Below are positions 46,608-59,211 of a stretch of 64,000 nucleotides of DNA, in pieces; position 1 is the stretch's first letter; every line of letters starts with the position of its first letter. A program made the position numbers and the translations under genes. The notes under the pieces were generated by a model. The model ran no database searches and was not told where the DNA came from. It saw only the letters and a program-made list of their open reading frames with translations. The stretch is from Tetmemena sp. SeJ-2015 (lineage: Eukaryota > Ciliophora > Spirotrichea > Sporadotrichida > Oxytrichidae), in contig JAJKFJ010021420.1 in the NCBI GenBank assembly GCA_027382625.1, positions 62,001-126,000 of the forward strand, given 5' to 3'.

Positions 46608-47549
46608 TCAGAAAGCCTCAAAGTCATCTTCCTCAAAGTTGAACTTGATAGCTACTGGATCGATCCCTAATTTCTTAACAATATTGCTCATAGTGTTCCT
46701 ATCACCTGTTTCCTATACCACTGGCTACCTGCATAGTATCTCATTGAGGAGATCTTAGCATCTCTCTCCATAGTACTTCTTATTGGATCTTACTAACTCA
46801 CTCTTTTCCAAGACCTTTCTCTAGCACTCTTCTGCCATTGCCTCACCCTCGCTTTTCTATTTCTCTAGAAGATCTCTTATATCCATCTATCGCATAAATT
46901 TAGAATAAAATTCAAGTAAAGAAAAGATATCTTACCAATGAAAGCTTCATTAGTTCTTGCATTCTGACCTTTTCCTTGGTCAGTCCTATACCTCCTCCCC
47001 CTTAACCAAAAGCCTAGTTCAACTTAAATCTCTTTTGACCTCTCATAATGCTTGATGTAGCCTATATTGAAGCAGCTAATTTATTGCCTCCTCCGCTGGA
47101 TTGAGCTGAAATCCCTGATCCTACTGTGCTAGCTCCTCCAGAAATGAAGTTAAACGAGCGCTTTTTTGTCTGCTAAGGCAAACCTTTGGTGTTTTGGAAT
47201 TTGACTGGAGATGAGTTTGACTCATCAGTGGTTGAACAATAGATATTATTGCAGAGAGAGGTCGAAGGATCGCTTGTGGCAAAAGGATCGAGCTAATTTG
47301 AAGTCTGTAACTGGGTATCTTATTGTTGTTACTGCATCTTATTTATCATTTTAAGTTTGCACTCGCAGTTTGCAAAACCATTCAGAGCGAAAAACTTCTC
47401 TGCTTCTTACTTTTCAGTGAAGATCAAACCTAAAGTGAAAAGGTTGATGATTATTGATATATCCTACACTACTATGGGTCAAAGACAATAGTTTCTCCGT
47501 CCTAAATGCTGATAGACTAAATAGTTGCTATGTCGTTGTATTCGTCCAT
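46608..47549 (-). CDS. Hypothetical Q/S-rich protein
   Basis: Probable start MDEYNDIATIQSISIQDGE. A GT..AG intron near 47410-47460 joins to TEKQEAEKFFALNGFANC, then QQQQDTQLQTSNQLDPFATS, SFNFISGGASTVGSGIS, FGQGGGGIGLTKEKVRMQEL, an intron (GTAAGA..GATAG, about 46885-46935), DIRDLLEKQKSEGEAMAEEC and GIDPVAIKFNFEEDDFEAF, with TGA 46608-46610. The Gly/Ser-rich middle and KFF-type segment are suggestive of a nuclear protein, but no family is recognised. Confidence 0.5.
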
Positions 47550-47869
47550 TCCTCAAAGAATCAAGTTAAATTTAAATGCTCAGATTTTGTAAGAAGATAT
47601 TTTACTTTACTCTTAATTGTGATTATATTTTCGATGCTAAATTCTCTAGACCAATATATCTCTCTGAAAAGCCGGAGTTAAAAATAATTGAAATGTAATT
47701 GGCAAGCAGATTTATAAAAGAGGGGCGTAGGTTAACTCATTATCATAATTTATTGCTTACTAGCAATTTTAAAGCCCCCCTTACACTCAACTCTTAACTA
47801 AATTTCTCCCCTTAAAGGAAAATTTGCCCATCTTTTTTCTCACCTAATACGTACAAAAGTTACTTCACT

Positions 47870-50800
47870 ATGGAATCAACCCAAAAGCAGATTTCCACTG
47901 AGGACAAACAGTAGAGTCGCAAGAGATTCGATCACCTAAGAGCAATTGAAAGAGAAATTAATGCAGTGCATCTCTAATAGAAGTTGGGAGAGGGACATCC
48001 TCTTGAGGGCTACTAGAACCTTTCAACCGAAGATAAAAACAAAGGAAAATTCTTCACTACTTTCCCCTACCCATACATGAATGGTCAACTCCATCTAGGT
48101 AAGTCAATCTTGCATTCATTCACTTAGCTTTAATTATGGCTCATATTAAATTTCTTACTGTATGAACTGCAAATACAAGAGCTTAGGAAGAATATCTTTT
48201 GCTTTAGCGGCAATTCAATCTAATGTTCACGCAATCATCTTGCTCCTATTAGATAAACCTTTCAACATCAATTTAAAAAGGATGAGGATATAGGTAAAGT
48301 TTTATTTAATATATAATTAATATTAGGTCATGCTTTCTCACTTTCAAAGTGTGAATTCTCAGCAAGATATCACAAGCAGACTGGTAAAAATGTGCTCTTC
48401 CCATTCGCCTTCCATTGCACAGGCATGCCAATTGAAGCCGCAGCTTTCAGACTTAGAAAAGAGATGGCAAGTGGAAAGACTAGAAACCCTCCCTTCGTCA
48501 AGGATCCCAGCAACCCTAAGTAAGAGCCTCCCAGGCCCACCCAATACGAAATTTTGATGGCATTGGACGTTCCTGAGGAAGAGATTCCTAGATTCGCTGA
48601 TCCAGTTCACTGGCTTGAATACTTCCCACCTCAAGGAATGCAAGACTTGAAAGACTTCTGCACTTACACTGACTGGAGACGTTCCTTCATCACCACTGAT
48701 AAGAACCCCTTCTATGACTCTTTCATCAGATGGCAGTTCAACACCCTTAAAAAGCAAGACAAGGTTAGATTTGGAAACAGACCTACTGTTTTCTCAGAGA
48801 TAGATAACCAGCCATGCGCAGATCACGATAGATCAACTGGCGAGGGTGTTGGCCCTCAAGAGTATACTCTTATCAAGATCAAGTGCCTTGAGCTCCCAGC
48901 AAGCATGCAAGAACAATTCGCAGGAAAGAATGTCTTCTTGGTGGCAGCAACTTTGAGACCAGAGACCATGTACGGCCAAACTAACTGCTATGTCCTACCT
49001 GAGGGTGAATATGGTGTTTTCGAAATGCAGAATGATGAATACTATGTATGCTCTCAAAGATCTGCAAGAAATATGGCTTTCTAAAACTTGACAAAAGAGT
49101 CCCGCAAGTATCCTTGTCTTCACAAGGTTATGGGAACTGAATTGATCGGCATTAAACTAAAGGCTCCCTTGGCTTCTTACGACTATGTTTACGCTCTTCC
49201 CATGCTCACAATCTCAATGAAAAAGGCAACTGGAATAGTAACCTCTGTCCCCTCTGACTCTCCAGATGACTATGCTGCCCTCAGAGATCTCAAGAACAAG
49301 AAAGCTCTTAGAGAGAAGTATAACATCACTGATGAGATGGTTCTCCCATTCGAGCCTGTGCCAATTATTGAAATTCCAGACCTTGGAAACTTGGCTGCAC
49401 CTAGATTGGTCGAAGAAATGAAAATTCAATCCCAAAATGACAAGGTTAAGCTTGCTGAAGCCAAGGACAAAGTTTACTTGAAGGGATTCAATGAAGGAGT
49501 TATGCTAGTTGGAATTGGCCAGAATATGAAGGTAAAGGATGCTAAGCCAGTTGTTAAGAAGCAATTGATTGATGATGGCTTGGCTTCTCTATACTTCGAG
49601 CCTGAGAATGAAGTCACCTCTAGATCAGGAGATGATTGCATTGTTGCTCTCTGCGATCAGTGGTTCTTGACCTATGGAGAAGAGAACTGGAGAGAATTCG
49701 TGAAGGAGCACGTCAAGTCCTCAAATTTCAATGCTTACAACCCTAAGACCCAACAAGAGTTTGAAGAGACCCTTGACTGGCTCAAAGAATGGGCTTGCTC
49801 AAGAACAAAGGGTCTTGGTAATTCTTGGCTTAAAAATTTAAATTTTAAGGAAGTTGCTTGTGATTTACCAAGCTCCCTTGGGACACACAATTCTTGATTG
49901 AGTCCTTGTCCGACTCTACCATCTACATGGCTTACTACACAGTGGCTCACTTGCTTCAAGGAGGAGTCCTCGATGGTTCTCAACCTGGTCCCCTAGGAAT
50001 CAAGGTTGAAGACTTGACTGATGAAGCTTGGGACTATATCTTCAAGAAGGGAGCTTATCCTGCTGGAAATGGCATTCCCGAGGAAGCACTTGCTCAACTT
50101 AGAAATGAATTTGAGTACTGGTACCCTCTTGACTTGAGATCCTCCGGAAAGGATTTGATCAGAAACCATTTGACAATTAGCATATAGATTTCAATTTTGT
50201 GAGAGAGTATTCCCTATTTTTGAATGTCTCTTTACAACCATGCTGCTATCTGGGAAAACCACGAGAAGATGCCCCGCAGCTTCTTCTGTAATGGATGGAT
50301 CTTGGTCAATGGAAAGAAGATGTCCAAGTCCGAGGGTAACTTCCGCACAGTTCGTCAGTGCATCGAAATGTACGGAGTTGATGCAACCCGTATTGCCCTT
50401 GCTGATGCAGGTGACTCCTTGGAAGATGCTAACTTCGATGAGCAAGTAGCTAACTCTGCCATCCTCAGACTCTTCGTCCTCGAGAAATGGATCAGCGAGG
50501 AAATTAAGAAGAACATTCCAGCAGAGGGATTGGACTTCAGCAAGCAAGGCGAGTACGACTTGTGGGATCAAATCCTCGAGAATGAACTCAACTACGCTAT
50601 CGAACAGACCACTGAGAGCTTCAATCCTTAATGATAGTATATTTAAAGCAAAAAAGACTAATCTGTAATTGAATGGCATGAGATTCAAGCAGGCCCTTAA
50701 GCACGGATTCTTCGAGCTCTCCAACTTGAAGGAAGATTACTTGATTGCTAAGCAAGGAAACGTTAACCCATTCTTGTTGATAAAGTACATCGAGACTCAA

Positions 50801-51560
50801 CTCATTCTCCTCAACCCTATTACTCCCTAATGATAGTTATTTCAATTGTTATCCCAACTTCTCTGAGTTCTGTTACAAGACTCACTTGCTCCCCGTTTAT
50901 CAACGCTCTCAAAACCTCGCCAAGGTACCCGCTGCTACCTTGATTGACCAGGGCTGGCCAGTTGCTTCCAAGCCTTTCGAATCTGGAAAGATCCGCAGAG
51001 TCTTCGATTACATGCGCTCTGTCAAGTCAAATGTGAGAATGGCAATGGAAAAGGCAAAGCACGGAGGAAAGAAGGGAGCTAAGGCTGCCTCAAAGGGAGC
51101 TAAGCCAGCCACTGAGGAGAAGCCCTCTGGACCTGAGAACTGTGCTCTCTTTGTTGCTCTCGAATACCCAGAGTGGTAAAAGACTGTCCTCGAGACTCTC
51201 TCCTCCTTCGAATTCGTCGACAACAAGATTCAAGGAGCTTACATTAACTCCATTAAGGAGAAGATTCAAGGACCTAAGCAAGGCCTTGCTCTCAAGTTTG
51301 CAGCTCACATTGCCAAGGAGGCTGAAGTAGTAGGAAAAGAAACTGCCCTTGAGATTTCAACTCCCTTCAACGAGGTGGAGGTGATCGACAGCAACAGATT
51401 GTTCTTGTTCGAGAACATGCCAGGAGTCAAGAACATCAATGTTTACCCAGTAAGCGACCCAGTCGAGATTGCTAACTCCTAACAACCCAGAGAAAGCGCC
51501 CTTCCAGGAGCCAAGCTGCATGTTCTTCTGAAAGTTAAAACTAACCTAGCAACTTAATGA
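47870..51560 (+). CDS. Leucyl-tRNA synthetase, cytosolic
   Basis: Charges tRNA-Leu. Starts [20 protein letters not shown] and ends [11 protein letters not shown] at TGA 51558-51560. Removing five segments (228+47+48+49+28 bp) leaves exactly 1,097 codons. HIGH-type motif [16 protein letters not shown] is split by the first insertion; also [12 protein letters not shown], the editing domain ([29 protein letters not shown]), KMSKS motif [20 protein letters not shown] and an anticodon-binding domain. The C-terminal extension ([20 protein letters not shown]) fits the archaeal/eukaryotic cytosolic type. Its 3' end converges with the V-PPase gene. Confidence 0.96.
48096..48323 (+). other. Insertion within the LeuRS HIGH motif (228 bp; intron or IES)
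   Basis: Bounded by TAGGT repeats (48096-48100, 48324-48328) and equally by GT..AG (GTAAGT..TTAG). The length is a multiple of three and holds no in-frame TGA, yet it splits HLG|HAF. Classification unresolved. Confidence 0.7.
49819..49865 (+). other. IES in LeuRS (47 bp, pointer TA)
   Basis: Removal gives [20 protein letters not shown]. Confidence 0.88.
50175..50222 (+). other. IES in LeuRS (48 bp, pointer AAT)
   Basis: Frame-neutral but contains TGA. Removal gives [19 protein letters not shown]. Confidence 0.88.
50623..50671 (+). other. IES in LeuRS (49 bp, pointer AAT)
   Basis: Begins near TAATGATA. Removal gives [19 protein letters not shown]. Confidence 0.88.
50824..50851 (+). other. 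IES in LeuRS (28 bp, pointer TCCC)
   Basis: Contains TAATGATA. Removal gives [18 protein letters not shown]. Confidence 0.88.
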
Positions 51561-51639
51561 TGATTATTTTAATTGAGATTTAATTTGTAAAATATTTTAG
51601 CATTTATTGTAGTGTGTAGTGGAGTGAGGAACGTTGCTG

Positions 51640-54161
51640 CTGTTGTGTTAATTTATTTTATTTGAATAAATTTCTGAAAATCTTGGTGTTGTTGTCTTTG
51701 AATCCTTCTTCAACTGACATTCAATGATGATATCAGTCAGTTCATTCAGTTTAATGTCTTTTTAAAGCACGATTCCTCCGTATTTCTCAAATGCGCCTGT
51801 GAAGACAAGAGATGTGATGGCCATCAGCTTAATCAAGATGTTAATTGAAGGTCCGCTGGTGTCCTTTAGAACAAAATATATGCACACTATGAAAAAATAT
51901 TAGAGGGTCGCCAACTGTATCTCCGATAACTGCTGCCTTATGAGCCTCAGTTCTCTTGGCGTGAACCTCACCGTCTACAATGAGTTTTCCAGCTTCAATG
52001 TATTTCTTAGCGTTGTCCCAAGCTCCTCCTGAGTTAGAGAAGGAAATAGCAATCTATACTCCAGAGACGATTGCTCCAGCCAAAAGTCCGCATACACCTC
52101 TAGGTCCAAACAAGAAGCCCATAGCCAAAGGAGAAAGGATAACTAAGAGACCTGGTCCAGCCATTGCTCTCAAAGATGAGCGAGTAGAGATCTGGATGCA
52201 TCTTTCATAGTCTGGTTTGTCGATGCCCTCCATGATTTTTCTCTCTCTGAATTAACGGACTATCTCAAGAATCATCTCTTGAGCAGCGTCTCCAACAGCA
52301 CTCATTGTCATGGCTGAGAATGAATAAGGAAGCATGGCGCCAAGGATGAGGCCTGAGAATTCCAAAGGTCGCAGGATATTCACTTGGGTCATGTTAGAGC
52401 GAGTCACGAAGGCACCAAATAGTGCCAGAGCAACAAGACAGGCTGATCCAATAGCAAATCCTTTTCCAATTGCAGCAGTGGTATTTCCAGCAGCATCGAG
52501 AATATCAGTAAGCTTTCTTGCCTCCTCAAGATCACTCATCTCAGCAATTCCTCCAGCGTTATCAGAAATAGGACCGTAGCCATCGATGGTCAAGGCGATA
52601 GCTAAAGTGGAAAGCATTCCTAGAATTTAATAAGAAATATATACTTATCGCTATATAGAGCAGCGAGAGAGATACCATACATGTTTGCAAGTGAAAAGGA
52701 AACAAAAATGGTAACTGCGATAGCAATTACTGGAATCACTGTAGAGTGGAAACCTAGAGCTAGACCTCCAATAATATTAGGAGCTGCTCCAGTCATACAA
52801 GATTGAGAGAGCTTCTGCACTGGAGAGTAAGCATTTGAGGTGTAGTACTCTGTGAAATAGCCAATAACTAAGCCGCTCCACAGACCCACAGCAACGCATA
52901 CAAATGCGGAGAAGTTAGTCACATGACCTCCTTCAACAGCTGTGAAATAGAAGTTGGCTGGTAAGTAGCCAACTGACAAGTAATAAAGGACAGGTGTCAT
53001 GAATTAATAGCTTACAACATATATTTCCTTATATGAAGATAGTAGAGAAGATGAGTTGATATTTGAGAGTTCTCTCAACCTTGTATCCTTCATCAATGGT
53101 CTATAAGAATTTATTATTCAATAGGATTTAGCTTACCATTAAATGAGAGGAAATGAAGGAAGTAAAAAGGCACACTATGATTCCACTGGCGCTGATCAAT
53201 AGAGGATAGTAGAGTGCACCACTATTCACTAGCTGATCTGAAGTTGAAGAGATAACTAAGCAAGCACAAGTTGCCTCAGCGAACGAGCCAAATAGATCTG
53301 ATCCCATACCTGCAATGTCTCCTACTTAAAATCCTTGATATATTTAAATGCTATTGTTAATACATTATCACCGACGTTGTCAGCAATGACTCCTGGATTT
53401 AGAGGGCTGTCCTCATTAAGATCCTTAATGACCTTTCCTACCAAGTCTGAGCCAACATCAGCAGCCTTAGTGTAAATACCACCTCCCACTCTGCCGAATA
53501 GAGCAATCGTTGACCCTCCTAAGCCATAAGCAGCGATGCACTCGAACATAGTCTTCAAGCTGTGGCCTGCAGTTCCCAAGTAGTACTGTTTATAGAACAT
53601 GATGATCAGCATAAGTACTATCAAGGCAAGTCCTACGAGAGTAAAGCCAAGGACCATTCCACCTCTGAAAGCTACTACAAAGGCCTCATGTAGGCCAGTC
53701 ATGGCCTTCTTTGCAGTGCGTACATTAGCTCTTACTGCGATCTGCATTCCAATATAGCCAGAGATAATTGAGGTAACAGCTCCTAGTACGAAGGGTGTCA
53801 CATTCCAGAACTCTCCAACGTTCTTCTCAACAGTGAAGCTGATGATGATTGAGAATAGAACTACAAAGATTCAAATCAATTTTAATTTCATTCTTTTTTC
53901 TTAGATACTCATGTAGATGTATTCCTAGTTGAGGAAAGTGCTCGCTCCATCAGCTATGAGTTGAGCTATCTCTTGCATTTGCTGGTACTTCGGTCCCAGT
54001 CTTTCGTTATTTTTCAAGGAAGCTCCTTCCTCATCTTCCACTACCTTGATACGCAGAATTAGGAAGGCGTTCAGGAGTCCGAAGGCGATTGCTATCAGAG
54101 AGGCGCCTATGATAAGAGACTCAGAGACGGAGTCTGTTATTGAATTCTATGAAGAGTTCAT
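51640..54161 (-). CDS. Vacuolar-type proton-translocating pyrophosphatase
   Basis: Membrane pump that uses pyrophosphate hydrolysis to acidify vacuoles or acidocalcisome-like compartments. Starts [19 protein letters not shown]. About 16 membrane spans. Substrate-site motifs [30 protein letters not shown] and [19 protein letters not shown] are intact after processing, as is [18 protein letters not shown]. One intron (53101-53136) and five IESs, one of which splits the [10 protein letters not shown] catalytic motif. After [11 protein letters not shown] the frame goes on as [16 protein letters not shown] with no TGA before it overlaps the antisense of LeuRS, so the listed end is approximate. Confidence 0.93.
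51870..51903 (-). other. IES in V-PPase (34 bp, pointer CTAA)
   Basis: Removal gives [18 protein letters not shown]. Confidence 0.88.
52624..52658 (-). other. IES in V-PPase (35 bp, pointer CTA)
   Basis: Removal joins GISLAAL to [16 protein letters not shown]. Confidence 0.88.
53004..53037 (-). other. IES in V-PPase (34 bp, pointer TTCAT)
   Basis: Removal gives [18 protein letters not shown]. Confidence 0.88.
53326..53363 (-). other. IES in V-PPase catalytic motif (38 bp, pointer GTA)
   Basis: Removal gives [19 protein letters not shown]. Confidence 0.92.
53871..53906 (-). other. IES in V-PPase (36 bp, pointer ATC)
   Basis: Frame-neutral with in-frame TGA. Removal gives [16 protein letters not shown]. 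Confidence 0.88.
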
Positions 54162-54320
54162 TTAAATTTAAAATTCTTATTCTTATTTACTCGTAAAATA
54201 AACCACTCTCACCTCCTATCAAATATCTTCCCTCGAGCATCTTGGTTTAATAACCAAAGCAGTTAGTTACTAGAATGAAAAGTATCATCATTTACAAATA
54301 GGAGCTTTAATCTCTTGCGA

Positions 54321-57276
54321 TCACTGCTTTCTGATCTTAAGTAAAGGCTCCGCAGATATATTCACAGTCTTTTGATTAGCATGAGTTGGCATATCCATGT
54401 ATTCACCCTCCAAGAAACCGTCCATGAAATTGATTCTGTGTTCTCTGGCTGCTCTTTGCTCCAAGCCAGTATCGAAAGAGCCGATAACAATATCTTATTG
54501 ACTGATGTCGGTGATCATTCTAATGACAGGTCCAAACTTAGCTTAGTAGGGTGACTTGTGGTAGAAGTACATAGCGAGGTTGTTGGTTCTTCTACTTCCT
54601 CTTGCAGGTCTCTGCTCCTCAAAGAGCGTGCGGAGAGGTGACTTGGAGAAAGGTGAGTGATCGTAAACGAACTCTTAGAAGTACATGAGCTTCCAGTTGA
54701 AGGGGAAGGGTCCTATACGCTAAATTATATCTTCAACTGCCTTGATGAAGACGAAGGCTAGGAACTCGTGGCAGTTAATAAGGTAAAATCACACTTATCT
54801 ATAAAGTTATTGTCGTTGCCAAGCTCTTCTATTCTGCACCACTCTCTCTTTGGGTTCTCTTCCTTTGTCCATGCTTAGATCTCTTAATAAACGAAGTTAT
54901 CGAAGATGATGTTCAAATAAAGTGAATTGATAAATATACAAAATTATAGATTGATTTTAATTGCTATGAATAGCTCTTCTCACATCTACGTTATCAATCT
55001 TGCTTTCTTGGAAGTAGGTAGCTAGACTAAATTCAAATGCAAGCCATATGACAGCCTGTTTGCTTTCGTATTCAAACTTGAAGTCCCACTTTTCCATATC
55101 TTTAAGAAGCTCCTTCATCTTCTTCTCTTGGTTTCTCTTTTCAGTCCATCCCTTGAACATCTTCTTAATAGTCCAGTCAAGTCCCTTCCTCACGTTTTAA
55201 ACGATATGAGGAGTAGATTCTCTGGCTTGATAGTCCAAAGTGTCCATTTAGATAATCTTCATATCTTCTACTGTCAGCTTTTCTCCTGCATCGATTTTGG
55301 ATTGGAGCATTTCAGTTATGCGTAGGAATCTATGCTGGAATTAGAAGCCGTGAGTGATTGGGAAGTCGCCATGCTTACTTGTGGCTAGATTGTTAGCGCT
55401 GACTATGATTCCACTACGAGGATTAGTGACTCTTGGGTAGTCCTTGGTTGGGATGAAACCCTCCCATTAGTTCTCACTTAGCCAACCCTTCTTAATGTAG
55501 GAGCCATGAGGCACTTGATACTTCCTCTTTGGGAAGAGCCCCGTTAAATGGAAACCTATGTCAATAGAAGAGATAAAATATAGTATTATTCACCCTCCTC
55601 AGTTGCGAATACTAAGTTCAAAGGGAAGTGGATCTGATTCTCCAATTATTTTTGAAGCTCTTCTACCGTGTACTTCTTGGTTACTAGTTTTTTAACTGTT
55701 GAGGCTTAATCAGCAGTAACTCCTTCAGAATATACCCATCTTAGAGAAAAGTCGTCATCATTTTGATTAAGGAATTCCAGAGGGAAGAAAAGAGAGAAGT
55801 CCATCATATCGATTTCTGGCTTGAGCAAGACCACGCCATTTGCTGTGAAGTTATATTCCATCACTACATCATCGGAGAATCTGCACTTGATTACCTCAGT
55901 TATTTTCTTAAGGGGAATCCACTCTCCATCGTAGAGATATTTTCCATCTTTTATCTTCTCAACGAATAAATCTGATACGTCTGGGTTAACGGCAGTCGCT
56001 CCCCAAGCTATATGCTTAGTTCTCGCATAACTAAAGAGAGGAAGTCCGATGTGACTACCTCCCATCACGAAATCACCGTCATCACCCCATTAGAGAGTGA
56101 TCATATACCACTTAGATTGAAGCCATTTCATCAGATGAGGATCGCAAGCTAGCAAAGGCTTTCCACTCTCGGTGTGTTATCCATGAACAGCCCAGCAGTT
56201 GCTGCCTAAGCTCCCTCCACTACCAACTTCGATATTTTCCTTGGCGTGCCAGTCCTCTTTAAAGAAGTGAAGTTGTCTATCTTTTCTTCATCATCCTTGC
56301 GATAGTAGAGCAAGTCTGGGTCGTAGTCATAAATGTTAGGGTAGGGGTGGTACTTGCCTTGGTCCCTCAAGTCTTCGTCACTTATCACTAATCCGATTAT
56401 TCAATACGTATTAAAGAAGCATCATTTAAAAAGATATGACGTGGATATTAGAAGTTATATAGTCTAGTGATAGCCGTGTGGCTGTGGTTAACTTACAATT
56501 AGTGTTTTTGAAGTAGAGTAGGTCCTCCTAGTAAGGCATCATTTTATCTACTATCTCCTTATCGTATATTTCTGTCAGCTTGGATCTCACGAGTTCCAAG
56601 AACCAATCGAAAGACACGAAATATTGAAGAAGTGTTTGAACTGAAAGGGAATCGTAGGGAGTCCAGGGCTCAAACTTATCCCAAACCACGTAGAATTCAT
56701 GGGATAACTTAATTTCTTTACAAAGTCGTTGATTCCTTAAGCGTAAACCTCAAGTCTATATTAAGATTAGGATTTTTGTAATGGCAAAAAATTTGCTGCT
56801 ATTTAAACCAGGAATAGCACCTACAGTTCTCTTCTCAGGGAAATTTTCTTCTCGTGTTCTTTAGCTATTCTATTCATGCCTATCATTCTGACTATCTAGT
56901 CTACCATCAAGCTATCTTTGCCTCCAAACTATGAACTAGCATTAGCCATCTTTCAATTTATGTATATGCTGCGAGCAATACTATAGTTTAACTTACCTCG
57001 CAAACTCTTCCCTACGAGAGGTATCTGAGGAACTGGAGTTGCCAGAGTCTGTCTCTAGCGTGTACAAGCCAAGCCCATACATGCTCCTTCATATGTCTTT
57101 GCTTTAACGATCTTATATCCATGTTCAATCTAGTGAATGTCGATATCTTGGTAGAAGGAGGGTCCTCTAAGTTCGGTAACTCCACCCAGCAGATCTGCGT
57201 TCATCAGCTTGTAAATGAAGCTGGCAATGAAGACTGGGATGACAGCACTCACAAGGAAGAATTTTGAGAAAGCCAT
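54321..57276 (-). CDS. Penicillin acylase-family Ntn-hydrolase, membrane-anchored or secreted
   Basis: Starts MAFSKFFLVSAVIPVFIASF, a signal anchor or signal peptide. Alpha-chain landmarks: QDIDIHQIEHGYKIVKAKTY, RLWQLQFLRYLSQGRVCEMA, FGGKDSLMVDQIVRMIGM and VYAQGINDFVKKLSHEFYV. The beta chain should begin at the Ser of GSLGSNCWAVHGQ, the expected autocatalytic nucleophile position, followed by LACDPHLMKWLQSKWYMI, GGSHIGLPLFSYARTKHIAW and GATAVNPDVSDLFVEKIKDG. Introns near 56954-56997 and about 56390-56497. Ends KIRKQ at TGA 54321-54323. Family members cleave amide bonds in acylated amines; the substrate is unknown. Single-base slips near 57050 and 56280 look like assembly errors. Confidence 0.88.
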
Positions 57277-57485
57277 TTGTGCCCTTCTAATTTATTATAA
57301 TGAGATGACGGTATTTACGTCGATTTAGTGATATTTTTAAATTTTACAAATCTCCAAAATTTTAAAAGGGGGCAGTCAATTATCCCCTATTATTTAAAGT
57401 GTACTATGTTCTTAAGTAAAAATATTGAGATTTGCTTTTGATCTTATTGTTATAAATAATTCAAATTTGTTTGCTGAATTAACAA

Positions 57486-58985
57486 TGGGAGCAAGTGAGA
57501 GCAATCAAAAAAAGCTATCTCCAGAAAAGAAAGCTCAAGGAAAGATAAACTTAAACAATTTATACACTAAATTAATCTTAAACATGGATAATTTACTAAG
57601 AGTAAGAAAAAATGAAAATAAACTTTTAGATTGGGGATAGGAGGGAAGGAGTTTGATGGAATCCTTCAAGCCTATTAGGATTACTAGTGTACGCTTTCAA
57701 CTACGAAATAGTTTCGAAAAGGAAGTTAAGGAGTTCAAACTTCATCACTCGGAGGGAGTACGACGCAATCTGCTAAGGAAGCATTCGAAGTCTAGTGCTT
57801 GAGTCGAGTGATTGGGAGCAATAGAGGAGGGTGGTGATAGGTGCTGATGGAAGACCTCTCGCGAGTGAGGAAGTTATTGACCTCTAAAACCAATCTTAAG
57901 ACTAGATTTAATTCGTATAGTTTGTTTAAAAGTGATTAAGATTAGAGCAATGGATGAGGAGAGAACTTAATTCATGACACCAAACCATTTAACGGATCTT
58001 GAGGGGCAATAAGAATAAGGCATCACTCCTGAAGGAGGCTAAGATCTCATCACTCATTTTGAAAATGCCTAGTAAGATTTAAACCAGATAAACTAATTTT
58101 TACTTTAGAATAAACTAAAGGGCCGACTTAAAGTCCCTGATATCAGGTGGCTATTCCTGCAGCAGTTCTTGCTCCGATGAGAACACAGATGAAGTAAAGT
58201 TGCCTTTTGAAGATTTTTTAATGCTGATGTCCCACAAGATTCAAAGTTAAAAGCGAATCTCACAGCTCAACACAGTTTACGAGTCAAGTAAAGAAAAAAA
58301 ATAAAAAGTTGCTTTTTCTGAGATTTTTTAAAGCTGAAAACGTTTCTTGCTTCATTTGGCCTAGCTTGATGAGCAAGGAAAATGAATAACTTGGAAGGAG
58401 AAAAAACAGAATAGATAAAACGAGGATTGGACTTTCATATACGGGAATGAGGAGAATAGAGGGCCTTTCAATCAATTAGCAATAGCAGGCATTATCTTAC
58501 TTTAAAAATTTATTTGAAGGCAGAGAGGAATATTTGCGCATGGGCTACCCCGCAATGAAATCATATAATTGCTATATGTTTTAATGAAGAGTAAGATGGA
58601 ACTTAAAAGTTTAGTAATTAGAAACTCAACCCTATAACTGAGGCTTTAGACAGCCAGGAAAATAGAATAAACTCTTATGGGCTCTAAGACTTGAATACTC
58701 AGGCTTTTGGCAATTCCCTAGACAACTTAAATGGTAAGTCTTTAAGCCTCAATTTGAAGATGATCAGATCTAGTATGCTAGTTCTCATTTAGAAGCGGAG
58801 TACCCAGAATCAACGATTTATATTTAAGCAACTATAATTTTATATAATGCTATATTCCAGTTTAGAGCGACAAAAAGAGAAAAAGAAATAGAGACGGAGA
58901 GGTTGAAGTACGAGAATTTCCTTTTGAAGGTTCTGATTAGAGAGAACTGGAGCAGGAGTTTGAATTGGTGGATAACCATCTCTGA
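57486..58985 (+). CDS. Hypothetical protein with myristoylation signal
   Basis: Starts MGASESNQKKLSPEKKAQG; the N-terminus fits N-myristoylation. Coding-like blocks GGKEFDGILQAYQDYQCTL, GVQTSSLGGSTTQSAKEAF, IGADGRPLASEEVIDL and an acidic end KRKRNRDGEVEVREFPFEG then ELEQEFELVDNHL (TGA 58983-58985) are in different frames and separated by AT-rich DNA, so several IESs are expected. Whether all blocks belong to one gene is not proven. Confidence 0.4.
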
Positions 58986-59211
58986 TTGATTCTTGAATTT
59001 AAATGGAAGTGATCAATAGTTGTATAATTATTCACTTAAAATGAATAGAAATCCACTATAAAGATTCTATATTAAAGGTCAAACATTAAACTACTCACTT
59101 AATTAACATCTTTCAAGTATTTTAATTTCTACAATCTTCGCAATCAATCGTCATCAACTATTTATTTTTATAGGATGATTGATAATTTAAGAAATTATAA
59201 AAGTGACAAGT

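Noticed and set aside
56265..56290. Frame change in the penicillin-acylase gene taken as an IES
   Set aside because: No usable repeat. One extra A in the AAAA run joins KDDEEK to DRQLHFFKEDWHAKENI, so a homopolymer error is likelier. The AGACAGAC slip near 57050 is treated the same way.
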